From the NCBI GenBank assembly GCA_026707665.1, contig JAPOWK010000159.1, forward strand, positions 104,870 through 168,869: a stretch of 64,000 nt of DNA. The letters run 5' to 3'. Positions 36,898-45,015 of this stretch are shown one piece after another (positions within the stretch are counted from its first letter, which is position 1; every line of letters starts with the position of its first letter). Origin of the DNA: Chloroflexota bacterium (GTDB lineage: Bacteria > Chloroflexota > Anaerolineae > Aggregatilineales > Phototrophicaceae). Under the pieces are notes generated by a model. That model saw nothing but the letters and a program-made list of their open reading frames with translations, did not search any database and was not told where the DNA came from. The position numbers and the translations under genes are program-made.

Positions 36898-38520
36898 ATG
36901 AAAGTGACTAGTGTCCGCCAACTGCGAGCCATTGAAGCGGCCGCCGACCGCTCGGTAATCAGCTACGAGCAGATGATGCAAAATGCGGGCGCCGCCGCCA
37001 GCGCATTGCTGCAGCGGCGCTGCGCGATCTACAGCGCGACCAAGATTGTGATTCTGATCGGCAAAGGCAACAATGGCGGCGACGGTCTGGTCATGGCGCG
37101 CGATCTGGCGCAATCCACAGACGCTTCTATCAGCCTCTACTTGCTGGAATCGCGAGACTTCAGTGACAAGAACTACCAAGCTGCGCTTAGCGCTGGGCTC
37201 AAGCTCACCATGGCGAATGAAGAAGGCGATGACCAAAGCCTGACCCGCGCCATCATAGATGCCGATATCATTGTTGATGCCGTACTCGGGATCGGCGGGC
37301 GCCCGCCACTGCGAGGCAAGGCGTCCAAGCTGCTGGAAACGGTAAATGAATGCTTGCGTCGGCGGGCAGCGGACGCGGAAAGGCGCCACGATGGCATTCC
37401 GGGATCGGCTCGCGCTGCACACATGGAGCGGCGTCCATTCATATTGGCGGTAGATTGCCCCAGCGGAGTCGACTGCGACACGGGCGAAGCCGATGACAAC
37501 GTTATCGCCGCGGACACGACCATCTCGTTTATCGCTGGCAAACCGGGTCTCTTTGCATTTCCGGCTGCCGGTTTCGTGGGTGACCTGGAGATTACAGCGA
37601 TTGGCATCCCGGCAGATCTTCCCGAATTGGAACAGGTCAAAGCGACAGTCGTGGACAAGCGCGTCGCGTCTTCGCTCTTGCCCGCCCGGCCACTCGACGG
37701 TCACAAAGGGACTTTCGGGAAAGTCATGGTCGCGGCCGGCTCGTCGCGCTACATCGGCGCAATCGCCCTGGCCGCGGAATCTTCCTATCGCGCTGGCGCC
37801 GGTCTGGTGACGATCGCCACCACGCGCCGGCTCTGCGAAATCCTGGCGAGCAGCCTGCGCGAACCAACCTGGCTGCCCCTGCCGGAAGCGGACGGCGCCA
37901 TCGCCGAGCGCGCCTATGATACGGTAGCCGAGAAGGCGAGCGCTTATGACGCCCTGCTCGTCGGTTGTGGGCTTGGCACGCAGGACAGTACTAGGGAATT
38001 CCTGCGCCGACTGCTTGCGAGCGGCCCGCTGCCCTCACTTGTCCTGGACGCCGACGCCTTAAACCTCTTGAGCCAGGACACGGATTGGTGGGCGAGCTTG
38101 CCGCCAGACACAATCATCACGCCTCACCCCGGCGAATTGGCGCGGTTGACGAGCCGCAGCGCGCGGGAGATTAACGCAGACCGCTGGGCAGTAGCCCGGC
38201 AATGCGCTGAAGCCTGGAGCGTGGTAATGGTGCTGAAGGGAGCGCATACGCTGGTGGCGGCGCCGGACGGGCGAGTCAGCGTTATACCATTCAAGACGGA
38301 CGCCCTCAGCACAGCTGGCACTGGTGATGTGCTCGCCGGATTGATTGCCGGCTTGCGGGCGCAAGGGCTGAGCGCCTTCGACAGCGCCCGCCTTGGCGCT
38401 TATGCGCATGCTTCAGCTGGCGCAATCGCGGCCCAATCAGTCGGCAGTAGCCGCAGCGTCATCGCCGGCGATGTACTGTCTTCGATTGGAAAGTCATTCG
38501 CGGCGCTGGAAATGCCTTAG
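36898..38520 (+). CDS. nnr: Bifunctional NAD(P)H-hydrate epimerase / ADP-dependent NAD(P)HX dehydratase
   Basis: 540 residues. The N-terminal NnrE domain (about 1-215: VRQLRAIEAAAD, SYEQMMQNAG, IGKGNNGGDGLVMARDL, AVDCPSGVDCDTG) epimerises damaged NAD(P)HX. The C-terminal NnrD domain (about 235-535: HKGTFGKVMVAAGS, VLDADALNLL, ITPHPGELARL, VMVLKGAHTLVA, STAGTGDVLAGLIAGL) dehydrates it back with ADP. The fused arrangement is the common bacterial one. I use ATG 36898 (AAGG upstream); a TTG 15 bp earlier is possible. Its stop overlaps that of the convergent small membrane-protein gene. Confidence 0.95.
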   Translation: MKVTSVRQLRAIEAAADRSVISYEQMMQNAGAAASALLQRRCAIYSATKIVILIGKGNNGGDGLVMARDLAQSTDASISLYLLESRDFSDKNYQAALSAGLKLTMANEEGDDQSLTRAIIDADIIVDAVLGIGGRPPLRGKASKLLETVNECLRRRAADAERRHDGIPGSARAAHMERRPFILAVDCPSGVDCDTGEADDNVIAADTTISFIAGKPGLFAFPAAGFVGDLEITAIGIPADLPELEQVKATVVDKRVASSLLPARPLDGHKGTFGKVMVAAGSSRYIGAIALAAESSYRAGAGLVTIATTRRLCEILASSLREPTWLPLPEADGAIAERAYDTVAEKASAYDALLVGCGLGTQDSTREFLRRLLASGPLPSLVLDADALNLLSQDTDWWASLPPDTIITPHPGELARLTSRSAREINADRWAVARQCAEAWSVVMVLKGAHTLVAAPDGRVSVIPFKTDALSTAGTGDVLAGLIAGLRAQGLSAFDSARLGAYAHASAGAIAAQSVGSSRSVIAGDVLSSIGKSFAALEMP

Positions 38521-38741
38521 CTTCTGTCATTCAGGCGCGCTTTTGCCAGCCGCTTGGCTTCTTCCAGGCTTGCTTCCATCTCCACTTCGGCGGTGCCGGC
38601 GCCGAACTGAGTCAGGTCTTTCCGCCTGACGGAGCCTTTCTGTTTGATATGAAGCAGAGCGTAAAGGGCGCCGATTACGATGCCGAGAAGGATGCCGACA
38701 AAAGCTACGCTGTCATCCAGTTGAGGACGGTTGAGTTTCAT
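38517..38741 (-). CDS. Small YtxH-like membrane protein
   Basis: 74 residues. One transmembrane helix (about 12-31, VAFVGILLGIVIGALYALL) is followed by a basic stretch (HIKQKGSVRRKD) and an amphipathic helix (EASLEEAKRLAKARL). This resembles YtxH-type small envelope proteins. Last gene of a three-gene minus-strand unit, overlapping the previous one by 29 bp and nnr (convergent) by 4 bp. Confidence 0.65.
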   Translation of the reverse strand: MKLNRPQLDDSVAFVGILLGIVIGALYALLHIKQKGSVRRKDLTQFGAGTAEVEMEASLEEAKRLAKARLNDRS

Positions 38742-39234
38742 CCTGATGGTCCGGGATCGGCTCTTTCGCAGAAACCAAAGCGCGAATGCGAATCAATTCA
38801 CGCAAAAATGCGAGCAAACCAGAGAGAAAGCTCTTGATCTGAATCAGTGGATCGACGGCGTTGCTATTGATAAACTGTGCCGTTGCCTTGCTCAGGCGCG
38901 TCGTTTCCCTGGCATTGTCCAGAATGGGTTGGACTTCCGTTTTAAGCATGATCAGAAAGCCAGCAGCTTGCAGCATCAGAATCGCAAATGCTGTAATGAT
39001 CAGCATGAATTCCAGGAGCAAAATCAATAAAAATACATCGCGGAATATCCGGATGAGTGGCGCCCACGATTCCGCGTCGATCAGCGCTACAGTTAGCGCG
39101 GCCGCAATTAGAACCAGGATTACCAGGATTCCCAGAACCGCTAGAACTTTTATCAATCGAGTGATCTTGGGACCAGAGGAGTCACTTGTCTGCACCGCAT
39201 TGCTGCGGCTGGCGCCAACTTCGTTTGCGGCCAT
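38713..39234 (-). CDS. Membrane protein with DUF948-like helical region, unknown
   Basis: 173 residues from ATG 39234. Two hydrophobic helices (about 26-50, IKVLAVLGILVILVLIAA; and about 66-95, VFLLILLLEFMLIITAF) precede a coiled helical tail (LKTEVQPILDNARETTRLSKAT) like that of DUF948 or YtxH-associated proteins. It begins 2 nt after the stop of the upstream small membrane gene (TAACCATG). The long N-terminal frame upstream of 39234 is not real. Confidence 0.65.
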   Translation of the reverse strand: MAANEVGASRSNAVQTSDSSGPKITRLIKVLAVLGILVILVLIAAALTVALIDAESWAPLIRIFRDVFLLILLLEFMLIITAFAILMLQAAGFLIMLKTEVQPILDNARETTRLSKATAQFINSNAVDPLIQIKSFLSGLLAFLRELIRIRALVSAKEPIPDHQDETQPSSTG

Positions 39235-39236
39235 GG

Positions 39237-39515
39237 TTAGCGCCGAGTCACCGGCGTCGTTGATTCCGCAGTTAGAACATGCGCGAATATCAGCAGAGCG
39301 ACCGCAGTGACTGATGCGGGCAACAAGTGTATGACGCCGATGCGCAACAGGTTGATATCCAAATAACCACCGATATATTGTCCCAACAGAAACCCAACCC
39401 AACTCGTGACAACAAACAGCACCATTCGGCGCGCGTTTCCGCCCAGGATGACGTGAAAGCCAAGACCATACATAGTGGCGATTATGAAGGCGAAGATAAA
39501 CACAGGGTTTGGCAT
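39237..39515 (-). CDS. Small polytopic membrane protein, unknown
   Basis: 92 residues, three hydrophobic helices (about 4-24, 31-50 and 56-80) with little else: MPNPVFIFAFIIATMYGLGF, then RRMVLFVVTSWVGFLLGQYI and LLPASVTAVALLIFAHVL. It is conserved in position ahead of the DUF948-like gene and forms an operon with it. Function not known. Confidence 0.65.
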   Translation of the reverse strand: MPNPVFIFAFIIATMYGLGFHVILGGNARRMVLFVVTSWVGFLLGQYIGGYLDINLLRIGVIHLLPASVTAVALLIFAHVLTAESTTPVTRR

Positions 39516-39603
39516 AATAGTTGCGAATCAATTAACAGGTGTTAAAATCCGATATTAGTGTAGCATAAAGCTCGCGTCCAGTCACATCTCCGCGGTCCAT
39601 AAC

Positions 39604-40806
39604 ATGAACGTCATCGACCTCGAAATACTGATTCCAGCATCACCGGAATTCATTTGGCGTTTCATGGGGGACCTTTCCGCGATCCCGCAATGGTACCAAG
39701 AAGTCGTTTCAGTGTCGTTTCTCTCCACACAGCGAGAAGGTCGCGGAACGCGCTGGCGTCACTCCACCGTAAAAGGAAATGACGTTATCGTAGAGATTAG
39801 CGCCTGGTACGATACGCTGGGCTATGAGTATCGAATCGTTGACGGGACTAAATTCATCGACAATCAGGGGCGGATTCGCTTGCAGGAGGTCTCGGACGGC
39901 ACGCTGGTTCGCTGGACCTTCCAATATGAGCCGGGCGGCATGCTCGGCGGCATTCGCAACGCGATGCGTCTTAAGCGAAGCACAACCAATCAGATCCAAG
40001 ACAGCCTGAGAAACCTGCACCATTTGATCATGCAGGAGTCAGGCGGCATTTCCACGCACGAAGCGAAAGCGACCATGCAAGCTGCGCCAGATGTGTCCGA
40101 GCGATTGAGTTATCGGCCGCGGCACCCGTCGACATTTCAAGACGTCGCCGAGGACGATGCAATCGAAGATGACACAACTTTATCCGAGAGATTTCCGCTG
40201 ACTTACGATCTGGAGTTGGAGCCCGAACCGCTACCGCAGTTGGTCGAAACCGATACCAAACCAAATCCTGTGGTTTTGGGCGCCGGCGACGAGCTAATGC
40301 CGGACGAAGTGCCCGAACCCCAGCTGGATGATACCAGACCGGTGGAAGTCGAAACCTTGCTGGCCGAGATACCTCCGCCTGAAAGTCCCAGTCCGCAACC
40401 TGAGGCAGAATCCATCATGGCGGAGCAGCCGGCACAAGAACCCATCATTGCTGAGCAGCCGGCGCCAGAATCCATTTCTGACCTGGAGTCATCAGCGGAT
40501 GCTGTAACGGTCGAGCCGCCCGACGATTCGTCGCAACTTAGTGTATTTGAAATCTTTGGCTTGCAGAAGCCAAGCGAAACGAGAGCGGGGGCGGAGGCGT
40601 CGCCCGGCGCCACATTGAGCGAGGCTCAGCGACCGGACTTCCGTCAAAGCGCGCCGCTTGACCCGAGGCTACACGGTCTGGCGGAAAACCGGGAAGCGCA
40701 AAAGGGCTCGACACAAGCTGACGTGCCCTGCGCTAGCGGCGCGCCCATATCAGGTTGGCGGCGCAGCGCCCGCAGAAACAAGTCGCGGCTCAGAACGCAT
40801 ACCTAG
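39604..40806 (+). CDS. SRPBCC-domain protein with long disordered acidic tail
   Basis: 400 residues. Residues 1-142 form a START/SRPBCC-like (polyketide cyclase/dehydrase) fold: IPASPEFIWRFMGDLSAIPQWYQEV, TRWRHSTVKGN and TLVRWTFQYEPGGML. The remaining ~255 residues are Pro/Glu/Asp-rich and low-complexity, with a short imperfect repeat (AEQPAQEPIIAEQPAPESI), ending in a basic Arg-rich segment. No substrate is known. It is divergent from the small membrane genes and precedes tRNA-His. Confidence 0.7.
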   Translation: MNVIDLEILIPASPEFIWRFMGDLSAIPQWYQEVVSVSFLSTQREGRGTRWRHSTVKGNDVIVEISAWYDTLGYEYRIVDGTKFIDNQGRIRLQEVSDGTLVRWTFQYEPGGMLGGIRNAMRLKRSTTNQIQDSLRNLHHLIMQESGGISTHEAKATMQAAPDVSERLSYRPRHPSTFQDVAEDDAIEDDTTLSERFPLTYDLELEPEPLPQLVETDTKPNPVVLGAGDELMPDEVPEPQLDDTRPVEVETLLAEIPPPESPSPQPEAESIMAEQPAQEPIIAEQPAPESISDLESSADAVTVEPPDDSSQLSVFEIFGLQKPSETRAGAEASPGATLSEAQRPDFRQSAPLDPRLHGLAENREAQKGSTQADVPCASGAPISGWRRSARRNKSRLRTHT

Positions 40807-40906
40807 CTGCAAAAATGCCAACTTGAAAACGCACTTGCCGGCAATCAATGAAGACGGAAAAGCAAAGCGCCCGCTCTTGGCGGACGACGGTCAATTCCAA
40901 ATCTTG

Positions 40907-40979
40907 GGTGGATGAAGGGGCTCGAACCCTCAACCGCCTGAACCACAATCAGGTGCTCTGCCATTGAGCTACATCCACC
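40907..40979 (-). tRNA. tRNA-His (anticodon GTG)
   Basis: The minus strand folds as a complete cloverleaf. Acceptor GTGGATG pairs with CATCCAC, plus the extra G-1 opposite C73 that marks tRNA-His. D arm GCTCAATGGCAGAGC, anticodon stem CCTGA/TCAGG with loop TTGTGGT (anticodon at 40944-40946) and T arm with GGTTCGAGCC follow. CCA is not encoded. Confidence 0.95.
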
Positions 40980-41220
40980 ATAGTCGCAATGCAATATACC
41001 ATGCCGAGCGCCGATAATCCAGCCTCATATCGGCCTAACTCATCCCCAAGCTCGATGTGGTCCGCAGAGCCCAAATGGGCGACAGACCAAAGTCCTCAGC
41101 GCTATCCGTCGCCCCGTTTCAACTGACACTGTCCACTGGGAAGAGACCTGAAATCTTTGCAAACTGGCATTCTGTACGATTGTGTCGTGTCGAGAAGGGT
41201 TTCTTCGCCGATGGTCTGAA
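40980..41220. other. Intergenic stretch upstream of tRNA-His
   Basis: About 240 bp between tRNA-His and the methyltransferase gene. I see no gene. A weak -10-like TATATT on the minus strand near 40993-40998 may serve the tRNA. Confidence 0.35.
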
Positions 41221-41874
41221 TCATGAGGACTCCGGCCTCTTCTGTAGCATGACGATTTGAACTTGACTTCTCTTGCAGTCAACAACCTCGATTTGCGCGT
41301 CAAAGCCATTTTCGCCGAAGAAGGCATGAATATAATCTTCACCAAGCAATGCACTTTCCTGGCCCGTCACTCGATAGATTCCTCGAATCAGCGCTTTGAC
41401 CGGATCGCCTCCGATTAGCTGCCCAGATAAAACGAAGTCGGCACTACCGTCTGGTGTGAGAACACGCTTCAATTCGGCCAACATGTCCGGTTGAAATACA
41501 AAAGAGGTTGGGAACGTGCATACAATCGCAGCAAATGACGACGACTTCAACGGCAACTGGCATACATCCGCGCGCAGTATCGGCGTATGAAGTCCCTTTC
41601 GCCACAATTTGCGCTGTGTGATTCTTCCCATAGTGGGCGAAAGGTCGAGCGCGACCGTTCGATAGCCCGCCTCCAACAGGTCGACCTGCAAATCTCCCGT
41701 GCCATGAGCCAGCTCTAGAACTGTGTCATATTTTGGTAGCCCCATTATTGGGAAGAGGCTACGTTGCCAGCAGCGCCACTGACCGAGTGAAACGATCCGG
41801 CTCACAAGGTCGTAAGTGAAGGCGCATTCGTTGTAAAGCAGTCCAAATCCGAAGCGCCGCAGCCGGTTCAGCAT
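41221..41874 (-). CDS. Class I SAM-dependent methyltransferase (UbiE-like)
   Basis: 217 residues from ATG 41874. Motif I VLELAHGTGDLQVDLLEAG, motif post I VALDLSP, and FAAIVCTFPTSFVF with LAELKRVLTPDG are the SAM-binding core. FTYDLVSRIVSLGQWRCW at the start resembles UbiE/menaquinone methylase N-termini. The substrate is unknown; a lipid or quinone is plausible. The start lies inside the last codons of the GDPD gene (7-bp overlap), so the two are coupled. Upstream frame extension to 42009 is out of frame with GDPD and rejected. Confidence 0.85.
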   Translation of the reverse strand: MLNRLRRFGFGLLYNECAFTYDLVSRIVSLGQWRCWQRSLFPIMGLPKYDTVLELAHGTGDLQVDLLEAGYRTVALDLSPTMGRITQRKLWRKGLHTPILRADVCQLPLKSSSFAAIVCTFPTSFVFQPDMLAELKRVLTPDGSADFVLSGQLIGGDPVKALIRGIYRVTGQESALLGEDYIHAFFGENGFDAQIEVVDCKRSQVQIVMLQKRPESS

Positions 41875-42632
41875 TGTCTTAGCGCGCTGATGATCTTGCC
41901 CGGCGCGTCGGTGATGATGGCGTTGACGCCGAGGTCTCGAAGCTCGATCGCGCGTTGCCGGTCGTTGACCGTCCATACATTGACGAAGTAGCTCTGCGCC
42001 CGCGCCCAATTCATATAACCCTCATCAACCATGTCATGCCGCGGGTGACGCGCTTCGTGCCACAATTTTTTGAGCGGGAGATAATGCTCGGCCGGCATGT
42101 CCGGTTGATAGAGAAAGCCCATCATCACCGTGGGCATCATGCCTCGAATGCGCCGAAGCACCACCGGATCGAAACAGGATACGATAATTCGCTCGCGCAT
42201 ATTGTGGCGTCGGATGCATTGGGCGAGCGCCTTCTCCATACGGTCTACCGAATCACGGGAAGACTTAATCTCGATGTTGATGAACAAGGCAGGGCCGAAG
42301 GCGTCGAATACTTCGTCAAGAGTTGGGATGGTCTCACCGGCATATGAATCGGAGAACCAGGAACCGGCATCCAAGCGCTTGACTTCCGCCAACGTCAAAT
42401 CGGCAACGGAACCAAGCCCATCGGTCGTTGCGTCGACCAAGTCATCATGTATGACAACGAGATGACCATCGCGCGAAAGGCGTAGATCAAGCTCAATACC
42501 GTCGGCGCCCTCGGATCGAGCAAGTTCAAAGGCTGCCAGCGTATTCATGGGCGCCCGCGCCATCGCGCCCCGATGGCCAAATACCAGAGTCTTTCCCGAG
42601 TTGAAGGCTTCGCGGAGCGTGCGGCTGCACAT
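41868..42632 (-). CDS. Glycerophosphodiester phosphodiesterase
   Basis: 254 residues. Hydrolyses glycerophosphodiesters to glycerol-3-phosphate and an alcohol. It has the family core: FGHRGAMARAPMNTLAAFE, GADGIELDLRLSRDGHLVV, IHDDLVDATTDG, IEIKSS and a C-terminal NVWTVNDRQRAIELRDLGVN ending in IITDAP. No signal peptide, so the UgpQ-like cytosolic type is likely. It follows the Rieske gene by 23 bp in the same direction. Confidence 0.93.
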   Translation of the reverse strand: MCSRTLREAFNSGKTLVFGHRGAMARAPMNTLAAFELARSEGADGIELDLRLSRDGHLVVIHDDLVDATTDGLGSVADLTLAEVKRLDAGSWFSDSYAGETIPTLDEVFDAFGPALFINIEIKSSRDSVDRMEKALAQCIRRHNMRERIIVSCFDPVVLRRIRGMMPTVMMGFLYQPDMPAEHYLPLKKLWHEARHPRHDMVDEGYMNWARAQSYFVNVWTVNDRQRAIELRDLGVNAIITDAPGKIISALRQC

Positions 42633-42655
42633 GTTGCAGATTGGAGACTGGCTGA

Positions 42656-42982
42656 CTAAACGAAGACTTGCAGGTCGTCGCCCATAATTCTGACCTCAAA
42701 CCAGGGCACATCAATCTCGGCCGGGCTGCGCGTCGCCTTGCCGGTGCGAAGATCAAATCGCCCGCCATGACGCGGACACTCGATTTCGTGGCCGCTTAGC
42801 TTGCTTGGTCGATCTTGCAGATCAAAAGCCAAGACGTTGCCATCATGCGTGCATAAGTCTTCAATCGCATAAATCTTTCCACTGACATTGAAAACGGCAA
42901 TCCAACGGTTGTTGACACCGAAGACTTCCCGTTGTCCCGGCGGCAATTCACTGACGGAACACAAGGTCACCCACTCAGCCAT
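42656..42982 (-). CDS. Rieske-type ferredoxin subunit
   Basis: 108 residues from ATG 42982. The Rieske ligands are present: CTHDG (C44, H46) and CPRHGG (C69, H72), about 24 residues apart. The protein resembles the ferredoxin components (NirD/BphF type) that donate electrons to oxygenases or reductases. It overlaps the end of sufU by 8 bp, which places it in the Fe-S assembly cluster; similar Rieske genes sit beside suf genes in many Gram-positives. Confidence 0.92.
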   Translation of the reverse strand: MAEWVTLCSVSELPPGQREVFGVNNRWIAVFNVSGKIYAIEDLCTHDGNVLAFDLQDRPSKLSGHEIECPRHGGRFDLRTGKATRSPAEIDVPWFEVRIMGDDLQVFV

Positions 42983-43394
42983 CGTCGCTTCCTTCCGCCT
43001 CGATTCGCAGCCAATGTTCGTTGCCAACCGTCCCGTAAGCGCCGACTACCAGCACTTTCAGCGGCAGCAGCGCGCACTTTACTCGATTGATGCTCAAGCG
43101 CAGACCAATATTGTCCAACAGCTGCTGCTTGTGGGTTTGTCGCGCTTCAGCGAGCGTCAGGCCAAGTAGCTGCTCGCCGAACATGGAAGCCGCCGCCTGA
43201 CTGATCGCGCAGCCTTCGCCATCCCAACCGACCTCGGTGATGATACCGGCCTGATCCAAGCGCAGGGTCAGACGCAGGGAGTCGCCACAGAGCGGGTTGC
43301 ACTCTTCATGGTCGAAGTCGTTCGGCTCAAGCACGCCCCAATTACGTTGATGGCGCGCATGGTCCAGGATGAGCTCGCGAAAAATATCTTCCAT
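42975..43394 (-). CDS. sufU: SufU/IscU-like Fe-S scaffold or zinc sulfur-transfer protein
   Basis: 139 residues. Three Cys and one Asp at family positions: CNPLCGD (C36, D38), EGCAISQAAAS (C62) and NRVKCALLPL (C107). The residue before C107 is Lys, as in SufU and unlike the His of IscU. The spacing C62-C107, however, lacks the ~18-residue insertion typical of SufU, making a mixed form. Probable role: takes persulfide from a cysteine desulfurase for the SufBCD scaffold. No sufS is adjacent. A putative own promoter lies at 43443-43470. Confidence 0.88.
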   Translation of the reverse strand: MEDIFRELILDHARHQRNWGVLEPNDFDHEECNPLCGDSLRLTLRLDQAGIITEVGWDGEGCAISQAAASMFGEQLLGLTLAEARQTHKQQLLDNIGLRLSINRVKCALLPLKVLVVGAYGTVGNEHWLRIEAEGSDDG

Positions 43395-43442
43395 GCTGAG
43401 ATTCTCTCAGTGCAAAAGACGCACCGATTGGATGCGCCTTGA

Positions 43443-43470
43443 ATTATAGCGCTTTGGCCCGGGCCGTCTA
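43443..43470 (-). promoter_or_regulatory. Possible internal promoter before sufU
   Basis: On the minus strand TAGACG (43465-43470), a 16-bp spacer and a perfect TATAAT (43443-43448). The -35 is weak. The 145-bp gap after sufD, where sufS would be expected, holds only this. Confidence 0.35.
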
Positions 43471-43538
43471 CAGATTTCACGGCGAATCTGGTGTCACAAG
43501 CGGGCTGAGTGCCGCCGGCGCCACTCGCGTGAAAACGC

Positions 43539-44873
43539 CTAGCCGATGATCTTTGCCTCGATTTCCGCCATCAGGCGCTGACGCACGCGCTCGAAGGGGA
43601 TGCGCTGCAGCAATTCATCGAAGAAGCCCTCGATGATCATCAACTGCGCTTGGGGACGGGTGATGCCGCGGCTCATCAAATAGTAGATGGGCTCTTCCTC
43701 GAGCGTGCCAAATGTGGCGGCGTGAGAACAGGCGACATCATCCGCTTCGATCTCAAGGCCTGGAATGCTGTCCATGCGCGCCTCATCGCTGAGCAGCAGA
43801 TTGCGGCAGACTTGATAGCCGTCAATTCGCTGCATCTGCGGAAGCGACTTGATCATCCCCTGCCAGAGCGTCCGCGCCCGATCACGGGCGGCGCCCTTGA
43901 ACAGCAAATCGGTATTGGTAAGTGGCGCATTGTGGTTCTGCTGCGTGTCGAGGTCGAAGAACTGATCACGATCGGCGAAGAAGAAGCCGCTCACGCGCGC
44001 GTTGGCGCCTTGCCCGACGGCGTCCACCTCGATAAAAGCCTTGGTAAGCTGACTGCCCATGACGCCGTTGACCCAATCCAATTGGGCATCGCGGCCGACG
44101 ATTCCGCGCTGGTGACTGAATTCAAAGGTGTCGCGATTCCAATCTTGCAGCGAGACATATCGCAGGTTGCCGGCGTCGCCCACGATGAGCTCGGTCGCGC
44201 CGATGTAGGCCGACTGGCCGTCGGTCACGTTCGATGCGTATTCCACTTGCATGGTCGCCTGCGCGTTATCATCCAAGACAACCAGAACATGCCCCATCGC
44301 CGCGCCGGCTGATGTGTTGTAACAGACGACGTGCAGTGGCAATTCGGCAATCGTATTGCGCGGCACATAAACGAATACGCCGTAATCCCAAAGCGCGGCA
44401 TGCAGCGCCGCGAACTTGCCGTCGGTTGCTCTTACGGCTTGCGTCATCAAACGCCGCTCGACCAACTCACTGTGATCGCGCAGAGCCGTCCGCAAGTCGG
44501 TGAAGATCACCCCTTGCTTCTCCAGCGACGGCGCCAGCTCCGATCGGACGACATTGCCATCAACAAAAACCAGCAGGCCGCCCTGCTCAGCGCCGGTGAG
44601 CGGCTCAAGATTCTTCGCCGGCACGACGGCGGCAGTGGCGCCATTCGCCTGGATCAGGCGCTCGGCTTCATCCCAGCGGATATGCCGATAATCGGTGCGT
44701 CGCCATTCTTCCTCCTGGTAAGGCATGGGCGTATTCCGGTAAATCTCCCAAGCCTCCCGGCGCCGCGCCCGCAGCCAATCGGGCTCGTCATGCGCATCGC
44801 TCAGGGACTGAACATCTGCCCAGCTAAAACTCGGCGCTTGCGGAAGCGCCGATCGCCTGCGTACTACTGCCAC
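43539..44873 (-). CDS. sufD: Fe-S cluster assembly protein SufD
   Basis: 444 residues. SufD pairs with SufB and SufC in the scaffold that builds Fe-S clusters. Right-handed beta-helix core segments: ISDEARMDSIPGLEIEADDV-type region (read as LLSDEARMDSIPGLEIEADD), the CSHAATFGTLEEEPIYYLMSRGI motif and a C-terminal EIEAKIIG end. It is followed by a gap and sufU, and is separated from sufB by 142 bp holding two hairpins. Confidence 0.94.
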   Translation of the reverse strand: MAVVRRRSALPQAPSFSWADVQSLSDAHDEPDWLRARRREAWEIYRNTPMPYQEEEWRRTDYRHIRWDEAERLIQANGATAAVVPAKNLEPLTGAEQGGLLVFVDGNVVRSELAPSLEKQGVIFTDLRTALRDHSELVERRLMTQAVRATDGKFAALHAALWDYGVFVYVPRNTIAELPLHVVCYNTSAGAAMGHVLVVLDDNAQATMQVEYASNVTDGQSAYIGATELIVGDAGNLRYVSLQDWNRDTFEFSHQRGIVGRDAQLDWVNGVMGSQLTKAFIEVDAVGQGANARVSGFFFADRDQFFDLDTQQNHNAPLTNTDLLFKGAARDRARTLWQGMIKSLPQMQRIDGYQVCRNLLLSDEARMDSIPGLEIEADDVACSHAATFGTLEEEPIYYLMSRGITRPQAQLMIIEGFFDELLQRIPFERVRQRLMAEIEAKIIG

Positions 44874-44905
44874 GTTTGTTCTCCTTAGGTAAATCAGATT
44901 TGTCG

Positions 44906-44969
44906 GGGCGACTTACCAAGTCGCCCGCAACCTCATTTCGTCAGCGCGGCGGGCGACCAATTTGGTCGC
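44906..44969. repeat. Two REP-like palindromes between sufB and sufD
   Basis: Hairpin 1 at 44906-44926 has a perfect 9-bp stem, GGGCGACTT/AAGTCGCCC, with an ACC loop. Hairpin 2 at 44953-44969 is GCGACCAA/TTGGTCGC around a single central base. Both share the GGGCGAC core. The arrangement looks like a dispersed palindromic repeat. A related but degraded stretch lies at about 50197-50234. Confidence 0.55.
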
Positions 44970-45015
44970 TCCTACAATTTCTTTACTGTGAGGGTAAGTG
45001 TGCGAACGCCAGCGC

